A program made the position numbers and the translations under genes. The notes beneath the pieces are model-generated. The model was not told the origin of the DNA. It saw only the letters and a program-made list of their open reading frames with translations, and did no database searches. Shown here in pieces: positions 46,501 through 57,300 of a stretch of 64,000 nt of DNA. Origin of the DNA: Rhodospirillaceae bacterium (GTDB lineage Bacteria; Pseudomonadota; Alphaproteobacteria; CACIAM-22H2); assembly GCA_022843945.1 (NCBI GenBank), contig JALHMR010000022.1, forward strand, positions 17,733 to 81,732, read 5' to 3'. Each line of letters starts with the position of its first letter. The stretch's first letter is position 1.

Positions 46501-48219
46501 CAGCTCCTTCAGGCGGCGACGGAAGCCGGCAGCCACATTGGCGCGGTCGATCACGCCCTGCGCGACCAGTCGACGCAGCTGCTCAAGTCGATCGAACAGT
46601 CCGCCGCCCGGGCGAACGAGATCGCCGACCTGATGAAGCGCCAGGCGGAAGCCATGGTCGGCTCGGCCGACCAGGCGGTGGCGCGTGTCCGCGTGGTCAG
46701 CGACGAGTTCCGCCAGCGCACCCAGAGCATGCTCGAAGGCGCCGACACGATTGCCGCCCGGGTCACGGCGGTGGACAGCCAGCTCGAGCACCAGCTGCAG
46801 CATCTGCGCAGCTCGGCCGACGAGGCGGTGGCCCGGCTGGGCGATGTCGCCGAAGCCATGCGCCAGCGCATGATTGAGCTGACGCGCGCCTCGACGAACG
46901 CCGGCAGCCTGGTCGGCGAGGCCCGCGAGCTCTTCCGCCAGCAGTCTCAGGAGTTGCTGATCGCGGCCGACCAGGCCTCGGCCCAGGTCTCGGCCATCGG
47001 CGAGGCGCTGCGCCGCCGCTCAACGGATCTCGGCGAAACGGCCGGCGACGCCGAAACGCGGGTTGCGGCAGCCGCCGAAACCCTGCAGCGCAACGCCGCG
47101 GGACTCAAGACCACGGCGGATGCGGCCGCGGAGCAGATCGACGCCATCGGCCAGGCGCTGTTGCGCCGGGCCGGCGATATCGCCGAGGCCAGCCAGAAAT
47201 CGGTGGCCGGCATTACCGCTGTCGACCAAACATTGCAGAGTGACGAGCAGCGCCTGCTCGCCGCCATGCAGCGGGCCGGCACGCAGGCGGCCGAGCTGGG
47301 GGCGGCGCTGCGCGGCCAGGCGGACAGCCTGGTTTCGGCGATCGTCCAGGCCGGCGCCCGCCTGTCGGAGCTGGGGACCAGTTTCGACCATCGCTCGGAT
47401 GCGCTGACCGGCGCCACGGCGCGCGCCGTGGCCGACATGAATGCGGCGGGCCAGGTCTTCAGCCGCCGCTCGCAGGATCTGACGGCGGCCACCGAAACCG
47501 GTGGTGCGCGCGTCGATGCCTTCGGCGACGCCTTCCGGCGCCTCGCCGAGGAAGTGACGCTGGCCGTGTCGCAGGCTGCCGCGCGCATCCAGTCGGTCGG
47601 TGAATCCTTCGATCGGACGACCCGCAGCCTCGTGGTCGCCTCCGACCAGGCGCAGGAGAAAATGACCTCGGCCGAGCGGCGATTGAGCGAAGAGACCAAG
47701 CTGCTGAGCGAGGCGGGCACTCGCAGCGCCACCGAGGCACGCGAGGCCGCGGCGCTCTTCCAGCAGCAGTCGACGGCACTCGTCGTCGCCTCTTCGACCG
47801 CCAAGGCGGAAGCCGAGCGCCTGGCGACCAACGACCTGGCGGTGAAGCGCGCCAGCTTCCTGCGCGCCTCGCGCCTGATCGTCGACAGCCTGAACTCGCT
47901 GGCCATCGATTTCAGCCGCACCCTCGACCCGACCCTGTCGGAACGGCTGTTGCGCGACTTCATCGGCGGCGACCGCGGCGTCTTCGTGCGCCGCCTGCTG
48001 CGCCTGGGCTACGGCGACGCCGAAGTGAAGATCCGCGACCGCTATCGCGACGATCCGGAGTTCCGCAAGTACGCCGACGACTATCTGGCGCAGTTCGAGC
48101 GTGTGCTGGGCGAGGCCAAGGAGATCGATCCCGAGAACATCCTCTCGGCGACGTTCCTCACCGCGGATGTCGGCAAGCTCTACTTGGTCTTGTCGACGAT
48201 CCTGGGGCGGCGCAAGTAG
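43582..48219 (+). CDS. Giant membrane-anchored coiled-coil repeat protein
   Basis: I cannot name this 1545-residue protein. Residues ~40-58 and ~78-96 are membrane helices. Residues ~133-1366 form an extended alpha-helical rod of 25-residue units, and residues ~1420-1545 look like a globular C-terminal domain (FLRASRLIVDSLNSLAIDF, DRGVFVRRLLRLGYGD, SATFLTADVGKLYLVLS). From residue 817 on I count 22 consecutive units in perfect register, each beginning like a-L/F-x-x-Q/R and ending near I/V-x-x-x-G-D/E. Ala, Arg, Glu and Gln dominate and Pro is absent from the rod. Two N-terminal helices with a long coiled coil is the layout of the Caulobacter pole marker TipN; that likeness is architectural only. 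It is alone in its unit, just after the mutase gene. Confidence 0.85.
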   Translation: MEQGSGPRNVLRVVQPEADSQIVTTSGEEAAPRPRAPASYIAGLVVSALWLALAGWYIQTHVGWSSLDALLPHELGAALSGIATPLLVLWLVIAFVDRGREFKVTARALHRELQTLSYPAEETDTRVRTVAESLREQARNLSEASEIAARRLTEGRDALHTQTTELATVSDQSTMRAMQVMATLRRHADGLERISALLATRVQTVESAVGQQAEALTNASERAVSQSRAINAALRQQIEDLSAVTERTAASADAIRGALRDQSHDLAQTTERAVARAEEMRSALGQQTADLIQATDQAMARARDLGQEFGHFAETMGRAAESAGERSGDASDRLEKAAQTLSQFAAELVTRSEAAETVLRRHIGELVLAASQAYERVQSMGDSLRGRTEELGVAGVRAGELAALLGGETQNLATALERVGARAEATTETVRRQGQELGGLADQATARVRAAAESFRRHAQDMQSQAGDGLAKLGDLRASFEESARTITATTETANTKAQEVGDAFRRDAETLAAAADDARARALSAGEQLRREATEVSSATAAMVAGAETAQAALQREAATVAAAATQAGDKVDALGATLRDRTGDIEAASARLDEAHTLLGREARRLTDTLDEATERVDTAHALFRTRTDEMGAESDEALVRTRAATDGLKAQAEAIAEAANRGLSRADALTASIDQRSRDVEILADRAVQRLDGVADTVRERVDDLGRVAAKASDAGEALRVEAEALARATATLGSETATTQASLRVDTESLAAAAARATADLGALGATLRGRTADIDQASAKLGEHNQRLDADAQHLAGALDHAAARVVATGETLRRQAEDLVLSADQGLARVRTAGDGFRIQTQELVHAADRGLARAGDLGEAFAQRSLDIDAAADRASERINRLGDAIRDRTRDIGETGGQAANVLAGASDALKRQAEELSITATGAAGRIGDMQAVLDQRAAELGQIATQAAVRLRESGDGLQQRSQQLLQAATEAGSHIGAVDHALRDQSTQLLKSIEQSAARANEIADLMKRQAEAMVGSADQAVARVRVVSDEFRQRTQSMLEGADTIAARVTAVDSQLEHQLQHLRSSADEAVARLGDVAEAMRQRMIELTRASTNAGSLVGEARELFRQQSQELLIAADQASAQVSAIGEALRRRSTDLGETAGDAETRVAAAAETLQRNAAGLKTTADAAAEQIDAIGQALLRRAGDIAEASQKSVAGITAVDQTLQSDEQRLLAAMQRAGTQAAELGAALRGQADSLVSAIVQAGARLSELGTSFDHRSDALTGATARAVADMNAAGQVFSRRSQDLTAATETGGARVDAFGDAFRRLAEEVTLAVSQAAARIQSVGESFDRTTRSLVVASDQAQEKMTSAERRLSEETKLLSEAGTRSATEAREAAALFQQQSTALVVASSTAKAEAERLATNDLAVKRASFLRASRLIVDSLNSLAIDFSRTLDPTLSERLLRDFIGGDRGVFVRRLLRLGYGDAEVKIRDRYRDDPEFRKYADDYLAQFERVLGEAKEIDPENILSATFLTADVGKLYLVLSTILGRRK
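46030..47679 (+). repeat. 22 in-frame tandem 75-base units (25-residue repeats)
   Basis: This part of the giant gene encodes 22 consecutive 25-residue units without insertion or deletion (residues 817-1366). Examples are ALRDQSTQLL..., EFRQRTQSML..., ALRRRSTDLG... and SFDHRSDALT.... Similar units extend upstream to about position 43978, with at least one 21-residue unit breaking the register near residue 770-790. DNA of the units has diverged, so the periodicity is much clearer in protein than in DNA. Confidence 0.85.
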
Positions 48220-48222
48220 GTC

Positions 48223-48843
48223 CTAGACCGCGATCCCGCGAACCGGGTCGCGAAGCAGCTTCAGGTTGAACGAGAGGGATATCCGCTCTTCCTGTGTCTT
48301 GTTTACGTCCACGTAGTGCGCAAGCCAGGACGGAAACAGCAGGATGCTGCCGACGCTGGGGGCGTATTCGACGCTCTTCTGGAACTGCGCCCCGTTGTTG
48401 GGGAAGTCGTAAGCGTTGAAATACGGGTTGGGGGATTCGAAGACGATGTTGCCGTCGTCCCCCGATGTCTTGTGATAGTACACGCCGGAGACCATGCTCG
48501 GCTCGTGCGTATGGCGGAACTGAAAGCCGCTGGGCTTTGAGACGTTGATCCAGGAGTTTTCGATCTCCATCATCTTGAAGCGGTCGATCCTCAGCTCCTT
48601 GCAGAATAGCTCGGTGTGGCGAAAGATCTGGTCGGCCAGCTGCCGCATGTTCTGCTGCGTGATGATGTTGGAATCCCGCTCGTAGCTGAAGGTCGTCGAT
48701 AGCTTTGGCTCGCGCCAGGGCGTCCCGAAGGCGTCAGCCGAAGTCCGTATCGCCTGATCGATTTCGGCGGAGACCCGCCCGAGGGCATCCGGCTCGAGCG
48801 TCGCCTTGTAGATGGGCGTCGCAAACCACAACTGAATCGGCAT
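48223..48843 (-). CDS. Putative 2OG-Fe(II) oxygenase (TIGR02466 type)
   Basis: This 206-residue protein matches a family with the start PIQLWFATPIYKATLEPD, the segment SWINVSKPSGFQFRHTHEPSMVSGVYYH and the ending GSILLFPSWLAHYVDVNKTQEERISLSFN. The double-stranded beta-helix residues are plausible: H111/H113 for metal, H176 as distal His and an Arg (R187) for 2-oxoglutarate. ATG 48843 has GGAAGGGG before it; a TTG upstream is less likely. The substrate is unknown. It converges with the giant coiled-coil gene, three bases apart. Confidence 0.8.
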   Translation of the reverse strand: MPIQLWFATPIYKATLEPDALGRVSAEIDQAIRTSADAFGTPWREPKLSTTFSYERDSNIITQQNMRQLADQIFRHTELFCKELRIDRFKMMEIENSWINVSKPSGFQFRHTHEPSMVSGVYYHKTSGDDGNIVFESPNPYFNAYDFPNNGAQFQKSVEYAPSVGSILLFPSWLAHYVDVNKTQEERISLSFNLKLLRDPVRGIAV

Positions 48844-48948
48844 CGCAGCCCCTTCCGCGGGATTGAAACGACCGGACAATAATTCAAGCGCCGGGGCGAG
48901 GCCAGCGCGTGCCCGGTACGGCGGGACGTCGAAGCGCCGAAGTGCTTT

Positions 48949-51639
<2,691 letters not shown>

Positions 51640-51871
51640 GCGGAACTGGACCTCGGGATAGGGAGGGCGCGGTCAGGCGCCCGTCAGGGTGTTGCGGAAC
51701 GGTCGTGCCGCCGCCATATATGCCTGACACATAGGGGGCTTAGCGCGGCCTGTCAACGCGGCCAGCCGGGGCATTTTACACTTGGCCGTGTGCTTGTGGG
51801 CTGGTTAAGAGACGGGCATTATCCCCCTTTCTGCCAGCCGCCGGCCCGGCGCTGCTTCACGAGGTTTTGCA

Positions 51872-52780
51872 ATGCCCGTCTTTACGGTATTTCGCGCCAC
51901 GGCGCTCGGCCTTGGCGTTCTCGCCGGCGCCCATTTTTCGGCGGCTGCCCAGGGCCTTAAGCCGCTTGACGGCGCCTCCGCCGACCCCGTGATCGCCATC
52001 GTCGACGGCGCCCCAATCCGGCGTTCGGACCTGGTCACGGTCCAGAAGGCGCTGCCGCCGCAGTTCCAGGCGCTGCCGCTGGAGGTGCTCTATCCGGCAC
52101 TGATCGAGCGCATGATCGATCACAAACTGATCTACGAGGCCGGCAAGAAGGACAAGCTGGAGGCCGACGACGAGGTCAAGCGCCGGGTCCGGCAGTTCGA
52201 GGAGCAGGTCGTTCATGAGACCTATCTCGGCCGGCTCATCGAGAAGCAGATGACCGAAGACGCCATTCGCAAGCGCTATGACGCTTTCGTGAAAGCCAAC
52301 CCGGCGAAGGAAGAGATCAGCGCGCGGCATATCCTCGTGCAGACCGAGAGCCAGGCGAAGGAAGTCCTCGCCGATCTCGGCAAGGGTGCGGATTTCGCCG
52401 AGCTGGCGCGGGCCAAGTCGATCGATCCGGGCGGCAAGCAGGCCGGCGGCGATCTCGGCTTCTTCAGCAAGGAGGAGATGGTCCCGGAATTCTCCGAGGC
52501 CGCCTTCAAGATGAAGGATGGCGAGACCAGCAAGACGCCGGTCAAGACCCAGTTCGGCTGGCACATCATCCGGGTCGAGGCCCGGCGGACCGCGAGCCAG
52601 CCTCTGGAAGAGGTCCGTGACAAGCTGGTCAGCGACATGTCGCGCGAGATCATGCAGAACGTGGTCGGCGACCTGCGCAAGACGGCCAAGATCGAGGTCT
52701 ACAATCTCGATGGCACGCCGGCCGCCTCCCAGGCGCCCGGCGGGCCGGTCCCCCCGACGCGGCCGCAGCAGCGACGATAA
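51872..52780 (+). CDS. Parvulin-type peptidyl-prolyl cis-trans isomerase (exported)
   Basis: This 302-residue protein has a signal peptide (VFRATALGLGVLAGAHFSAAAQ), a SurA-like N-terminal helical region (residues ~40-140: ALPPQFQALPLEVLYPALIERMIDHKLI) and one parvulin domain (KEEISARHILVQTESQAKEVL, GGDLGFFSKEEMVPEFSEAAFKM, FGWHIIRVE). It would act as a periplasmic foldase for exported proteins. Its place opposite secA fits a secretion-linked role. The C-terminal tail is Pro/Gln rich and disordered. One catalytic domain only. Confidence 0.92.
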   Translation: MPVFTVFRATALGLGVLAGAHFSAAAQGLKPLDGASADPVIAIVDGAPIRRSDLVTVQKALPPQFQALPLEVLYPALIERMIDHKLIYEAGKKDKLEADDEVKRRVRQFEEQVVHETYLGRLIEKQMTEDAIRKRYDAFVKANPAKEEISARHILVQTESQAKEVLADLGKGADFAELARAKSIDPGGKQAGGDLGFFSKEEMVPEFSEAAFKMKDGETSKTPVKTQFGWHIIRVEARRTASQPLEEVRDKLVSDMSREIMQNVVGDLRKTAKIEVYNLDGTPAASQAPGGPVPPTRPQQRR

Positions 52781-52871
52781 CCGAGCTGTAATTCGCCGGC
52801 CGTTGGCGCCCGCCCGGCCGCCACGGTACTTTGCTCTGCGCTTTTCTTCCTCTGTCGATTCGGGTTAGGCC

Positions 52872-54104
52872 ATGGCTCTTGCTGTCTCTCCGCTGGCTCC
52901 GGAGCGGTTTCCGGAGATCCCCGTCATCCCCGGCGTGCGTTTCGCGGCCGGCTGCACCGGCATGCGCTATCGCAACCGCGATGACCTGATGCTCGCCGAG
53001 CTGGCGCCGGGCACCACGATTGCCGGTGTCTTCACCCAATCGCAGACCGCCTCGGCGCCGGTCCTCTGGTGCCGGGCGGGTGCCAAGCGCGGTCGCGGCC
53101 AGGCCTTCGTGGTCAATGCCGGCAACGCCAATACCTTCACCGGCAAAGACGGCGTCAGCGCGGTCAAGACGACCGCGGCTGCGACCGCGAAGCTGCTGGG
53201 TTGCGCCGCGGCCGATGTCTTCGTGTCGTCGACCGGCATCATCGGCCAGAAGCTGCCGGTTGAGACGGTCACCGCGGCCCTGCCGGCGCTGAAGCAGGGT
53301 CTTGCCGCCAGCGCCTGGGAAAAGGCGGCGCGGGCCATCATGACCACCGACACCTTCCCGAAGGGTGCCACGGCAACGGCGAAGATCGGCGGCGTGACGG
53401 TGACCATCGGCGGCTTCGCCAAGGGCTCGGGCATGATCGCGCCCGATATGGCGACGATGCTGGCCTTCGTCTTCACCGACGCCGCGCTGTCGCCCAAGGT
53501 CCTGGCCGAGCTGCTGCGCGACGGGGCCGACCGTTCCTTCAACTCCATCACCGTCGACAGCGACACCTCGACCAGTGATACGCTGCTGCTGGCGGCGACC
53601 GGCAAGGCCGGCAACAAGAAGATCGCCCGAGCCGGCGATCCCGCCCTCAAGGACTTCCGCGCCAAGCTCGACGCCGTGCTGCTCGACCTGGCGCTGCAGG
53701 TGGTGCGCGACGGCGAAGGGGCGCAGAAGCTCATCACGATCAGAATCAACGGGGCGGCTTCGCCGAAGGCCGCGCGCAAGATCGGTCTTGCCGTCGCCAA
53801 CTCGCCGCTGGTCAAGACCGCGGTCGCGGCGGCCGATCCGAACTGGGGACGCATCGTCGCGGCGGTCGGCAAGGCCGGTGAGAAGGCCAACCGCGACCGT
53901 CTGAAGATCGGCATCGGCGGCGTGCTCATCGCCAGGAACGGCGGCCCGGTGCCGGGTTACGATGAAGCCCCGGTCGCGCAGCATATGCAGGGCCGCGACG
54001 TGGTCATCGAGATCGATGTCGGCGTCGGCAAGGGCAGGGCCACGGTGTGGGGCTGCGACCTCACGCACGGCTATATCGACATCAATGGCAGCTACCGCAG
54101 CTGA
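52872..54104 (+). CDS. argJ: Bifunctional ornithine acetyltransferase/N-acetylglutamate synthase
   Basis: This 410-residue enzyme transfers the acetyl group from N-acetylornithine to glutamate in arginine synthesis. It is self-cleaving; the nucleophile Thr195 sits in the KGSGMIAPDMATML motif, and NAGNANTFTG and DPNWGRIVAAVGKAG are also typical. The start at 52872 gives the usual MALAVSPLAPERFPEI-like N-terminus. The stop overlaps the Nudix gene by 20 bases. Confidence 0.95.
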   Translation: MALAVSPLAPERFPEIPVIPGVRFAAGCTGMRYRNRDDLMLAELAPGTTIAGVFTQSQTASAPVLWCRAGAKRGRGQAFVVNAGNANTFTGKDGVSAVKTTAAATAKLLGCAAADVFVSSTGIIGQKLPVETVTAALPALKQGLAASAWEKAARAIMTTDTFPKGATATAKIGGVTVTIGGFAKGSGMIAPDMATMLAFVFTDAALSPKVLAELLRDGADRSFNSITVDSDTSTSDTLLLAATGKAGNKKIARAGDPALKDFRAKLDAVLLDLALQVVRDGEGAQKLITIRINGAASPKAARKIGLAVANSPLVKTAVAAADPNWGRIVAAVGKAGEKANRDRLKIGIGGVLIARNGGPVPGYDEAPVAQHMQGRDVVIEIDVGVGKGRATVWGCDLTHGYIDINGSYRS

Positions 54105-54555
54105 CACACCCGCGCCGGAGGGCTGCGACCCTGGCCGGCCGGTCGACACCCGCCCAGTGCGGCTGGTCCTGGTTGCCGCCGCTGCGCTGATCGATCCGGA
54201 CAACCGCGTGCTGCTGGCCCGGCGGCCGCCGGGCAAGCCGCTCGCCGGCCTATGGGAATTCCCCGGCGGCAAGGTCGCAGCCAACGAAAGCCCGGAAGCG
54301 GCGCTCTGCCGCGAGCTGCACGAGGAGCTGGGGATCGACGTCAGCGATTCCTGCCTGGCACCGTTTACCTTTGCCTCGCACCGCTACCCCGATTTCCTGC
54401 TGCTGATGCCGCTCTATCTATGCCGTAACTGGCGCGGCACGGTGACGGCGCGCGAAGGCCAGGAGCTGACCTGGGCCCGGCCGCAGCGGCTCGGCGACTT
54501 CCCGATGCCGCCGGCGGACGTACCGCTGGTGGCGATGCTGCGCGACTATCTCTGA
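54085..54555 (+). CDS. mutT: Nudix hydrolase, 8-oxo-dGTPase (MutT) type
   Basis: This 156-residue protein has the Nudix box G-x5-E-x7-REUxEE in GGKVAANESPEAALCRELHEELGI and the MutT-like LLARRPPGKPLAGLWEFPGG. It would hydrolyse oxidised dGTP to the monophosphate and so prevent mutation. ATG 54085 overlaps argJ by 20 bases; the open frame further upstream lies inside argJ. The family often sits next to argJ in alphaproteobacteria. Confidence 0.9.
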   Translation: MAATAADTPAPEGCDPGRPVDTRPVRLVLVAAAALIDPDNRVLLARRPPGKPLAGLWEFPGGKVAANESPEAALCRELHEELGIDVSDSCLAPFTFASHRYPDFLLLMPLYLCRNWRGTVTAREGQELTWARPQRLGDFPMPPADVPLVAMLRDYL

Positions 54556-54566
54556 CGCCTTGAAAG

Positions 54567-55481
54567 TCAGCGGCCGCCGGGGCCGGCCTTTTCACCCGCC
54601 GAAAACTCCGCGCTGCCCAGCGCCTCCGACAGGCGATGCGCCGCCTGGCCGGGGCGGAGCGGCCGGGGCTGCGTCGCGTGCGGCGCCCAGCCGGTCAGCG
54701 TGGCGACCTGGAAGGTCGCCGGGATGCGGTGATCCTCGTCGGCGTGGCGGTCGGCATAGATGGCGGCGGCGCGCAGCAGGGTGCTGCGACGGGTGAAGCT
54801 GCGGCGGCGCTCGACGACGGCGTTGCTCTCGCCCATGCCGCGCACGTCACGCATCAGGTCGAGCGCGCTGGAGTAGGTGACCGTGATGGTGTCGGTGTCG
54901 ACCACCGGCAGGGCGAAACCGGCTCGCTGCAGAAGGCCTCCCGCCTCGCGCACGTCGACGAAGGGCGAGACGCGGGGGCCGGCGCCGCCGCATTCGGCCA
55001 GCTCGGCCTCGACCAGGGCTTCGCGAAGCTCCACCAGCGTGGCCTGGCCGAACAAAGCCGCGAGGAAAAGCCCATCGGGCTTGAGCGCGCGGCGGATCTG
55101 GATGAGCGCGCCGGGCAGGTCGTTGACCCAATGCAGGCTGAGGCAGCTGATGATCAGGTCAAATGACTGGCTGGCGTAGGGCAGGCACTCTTCATCGGCG
55201 ACGACCAGCGCGTTGTCGCGTGCGCCAGCCAGGACCATGCGCGCGGATTGATCGCAGCGCACGAGGCGTTCGACGCCGCCATGGCCGATAAGGCATTCCG
55301 CCAGCACGTCGCCGCGCGCGCCGAGTTCGAGAGCAAGGGGGAAGCGCCGGCTCACGTCGTCGAGACGCTCGACGAGGCGCTCCGCCACTTCGCGAAACAG
55401 GAAATCGTGCTCCGGGAGATGCGCCGCGGCGCGATCACGGTGCCGACGCACGGTGCGACGATCGAACACGGTGGCGGACAT
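54567..55481 (-). CDS. SAM-dependent methyltransferase (NDUFAF5-like)
   Basis: This 304-residue protein matches the alphaproteobacterial homologues of NDUFAF5/BioC-type proteins: MSATVFDRRTVRRHRDRAA, an SAM site around LALELGARGDVLAECL, FDLIISCLSLHWVNDLPGALIQIRRALKPDGLFLAAL and a C-terminal FEVATLTGWAPHATQ-like end (QVATLTGWAPHATQPRPL). Mitochondrial NDUFAF5 hydroxylates an Arg of complex I subunit NDUFS7; the bacterial role is inferred from this. It is divergent from comF. Confidence 0.88.
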   Translation of the reverse strand: MSATVFDRRTVRRHRDRAAAHLPEHDFLFREVAERLVERLDDVSRRFPLALELGARGDVLAECLIGHGGVERLVRCDQSARMVLAGARDNALVVADEECLPYASQSFDLIISCLSLHWVNDLPGALIQIRRALKPDGLFLAALFGQATLVELREALVEAELAECGGAGPRVSPFVDVREAGGLLQRAGFALPVVDTDTITVTYSSALDLMRDVRGMGESNAVVERRRSFTRRSTLLRAAAIYADRHADEDHRIPATFQVATLTGWAPHATQPRPLRPGQAAHRLSEALGSAEFSAGEKAGPGGR

Positions 55482-55572
55482 GCGCCCACTATCGCATGGC
55501 CGGCGAGCAGGCCAACAGGAATCTTCGTGACCGGACCTTGACTCGGCGTGCGCCGCAGGGTGGCATGGGGTG

Positions 55573-56349
55573 ATGAGTGCGGATATCGCGCTGCTGCGCT
55601 GGCTGCGTCGTGCGGGAACGCTGACGCTCGACGCCGTGCTGCCGCCACGCTGCCTCGCCTGCGGTGCCGCCGTCGATGCATCAGGTGCGCTGTGCGCCGC
55701 GTGCTGGGTCAGGGTCGCCTGGCTCGGCGCCCCGCAATGCGATTGCTGCGGGACGCCCTTCGATTTCGATCCCGCGGCGGGCAGTGGCGAGCGGATTCTC
55801 TGCGGCGCCTGTCTGCGTACCCCACCGGAATTCGACCGGGCGCGCGCCGTCTTCCGCTACGACGAGGCCAGCCGCGGGCTGATACTCGCCTTCAAGCACG
55901 CCGATCGCACCTATGCGGCGCCGGCTTACGGCCGCTGGCTGGCCCGCGCCGGGGCGGAACTTTTGGCGGAAGCGGACATTGTCGCGCCGGTGCCGCTGCA
56001 TTGGACGCGCCTCGCCTGGCGCCGCTACAACCAGGCGGCCCTGCTGGCGCAGGCCGCTTCGCGCGCGGTCGGCCGCCGCTGCCTTGCCGATCTGCTGGTG
56101 CGCGTCCGCCGCACCCGGCAGCAGCAGGGCGACATGGGACGGGCAGCGCGACGGCGCAACATCCGGCGCGCCTTCGCGGTCCGCGACCGCCATCGCGTTG
56201 CGGTGGAGGGGCGCCGTGTCGTGGTGGTTGATGATGTGTACACGACCGGCGCCACGGTCGAGGAATGCGCCCGGGTGCTGCGCGAGGCCGGCGCCGGTGC
56301 CGTTGACGTGCTGACCCTGGCACGGGTCGTGCGTCCGGCGGTTCCCTAG
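55573..56349 (+). CDS. comF: ComF family protein (phosphoribosyltransferase fold)
   Basis: This 258-residue protein matches ComF/GntX: N-terminal zinc-finger cysteines (PPRCLACGA, ALCAACW, CDCCG, CGACL), a middle YDEASRGLILAFKHADR and the PRPP motif VVVVDDVYTTGATVEECARVL near the end. In competent bacteria ComF helps in DNA uptake, but in most proteobacteria the role is unknown. ATG 55573 is chosen over GTG 55570. grxC follows within 32 bases and is likely co-transcribed. Confidence 0.93.
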   Translation: MSADIALLRWLRRAGTLTLDAVLPPRCLACGAAVDASGALCAACWVRVAWLGAPQCDCCGTPFDFDPAAGSGERILCGACLRTPPEFDRARAVFRYDEASRGLILAFKHADRTYAAPAYGRWLARAGAELLAEADIVAPVPLHWTRLAWRRYNQAALLAQAASRAVGRRCLADLLVRVRRTRQQQGDMGRAARRRNIRRAFAVRDRHRVAVEGRRVVVVDDVYTTGATVEECARVLREAGAGAVDVLTLARVVRPAVP

Positions 56350-56381
56350 GCTATGCTGGAGTATCGGTTCGGAGCGAAGAG

Positions 56382-56648
56382 ATGGCAGCAAAGGTCGAGA
56401 TCTACACCAGCCCCTTCTGCGGATATTGCGCGCGCGCCAAGCGCCTGCTGACCGGCAAGAAGGTCGAGTACATCGAGTACGACGTGCTTGCGGATTCATC
56501 ACTGCGGGACCGGATGCTGGAGCGCTCCGACGGCCGGCAGACCGTGCCGCAGATCTTCATCGACGATGTCGGCATCGGCGGCTGCGACGAGCTGCACCAG
56601 CTCGAGAGCCAGGGCCGGCTGGACAGTATGCTGGCCGGCCAGGCCTGA
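56382..56648 (+). CDS. grxC: Glutaredoxin 3
   Basis: This 88-residue thioredoxin-fold protein reduces disulfides and glutathionylated proteins with glutathione. Its active site is CGYC (C13, C16) instead of the usual CPYC, and TVPQIFIDD and GGCDELHQLE are the glutathione-binding parts. GGAGCGAAGAG lies before the ATG. It is downstream of comF, a pair seen widely in alphaproteobacteria. Confidence 0.95.
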   Translation: MAAKVEIYTSPFCGYCARAKRLLTGKKVEYIEYDVLADSSLRDRMLERSDGRQTVPQIFIDDVGIGGCDELHQLESQGRLDSMLAGQA

Positions 56649-56657
56649 AGACCGGGC

Positions 56658-57206
56658 TCAGGGCGCTCGCGCGGCGAGGCGCTGCACCATCGCCGGTTTC
56701 GGCTCGCTGACTTCCAGATCTTCGTAGGCCAGGACGCGCAGCCGGCCGCGCGCGACCTCCAGCAGCTCGCCCGGCCGCAGCAGGAAATCGGGATTGCTCG
56801 GCTTGCCGAAACGCTCGTTGCCCGCGGCGAAGGTCTCGTAGATCAGCATGCCGCCGGGATCGAGCGCCGCCAGCAGGGCGGGAAACAGGGGTCGGTGGAG
56901 ATAGTTGGTGACCACCACGCCGGCGAAGCGGCGGCCGGGCAACGGCCACGGGCCGCTATTCTCCAGATCGGCTGTGATGACCTCGAGGTGGGGCGAGCGC
57001 AGCCCGGCCAGCCCGGCGGTATCGCGGTCAACGGCCACCACCTTGTACCCTTGCTCCAGGAAGAGGCGGGTATGGCGCCCGCCACCCGCGGCGAGGTCGA
57101 GCACGGCCCCGCTTTTGCTCACGAGAGGGGCAAAGCGGCAAACCCACGCCGATGGCGACAAGCCGGCGTGTGCGGCTGCGGTCGGAGCTGAGGAGGCGCT
57201 AACCAT
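56658..57206 (-). CDS. Class I SAM-dependent methyltransferase
   Basis: This protein of about 182 residues has the SAM-binding motif VLDLAAGGGRHTRLFLEQGY, the motif II acidic residue in VVAVDRD and GRRFAGVVVTNYLHRPLFPALLAAL. The fold is complete but the substrate is unknown; the closest look is tellurite-resistance TehB-like or YchF-like small methyltransferases. ATG 57206 is preferred; upstream in-frame starts at 57257 and 57329 would overlap the divergent DUF1178 gene. It converges with grxC, nine bases away. Confidence 0.8.
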   Translation of the reverse strand: MVSASSAPTAAAHAGLSPSAWVCRFAPLVSKSGAVLDLAAGGGRHTRLFLEQGYKVVAVDRDTAGLAGLRSPHLEVITADLENSGPWPLPGRRFAGVVVTNYLHRPLFPALLAALDPGGMLIYETFAAGNERFGKPSNPDFLLRPGELLEVARGRLRVLAYEDLEVSEPKPAMVQRLAARAP

Positions 57207-57300
57207 ACCCGTGCGGTCGGTAAAGGCGGACTTGCCGGTCTGGCGGGATATCCTCATATTACCGGCCTTCGGCGCCCCGGGTGAATATCGAGAATTCGTG

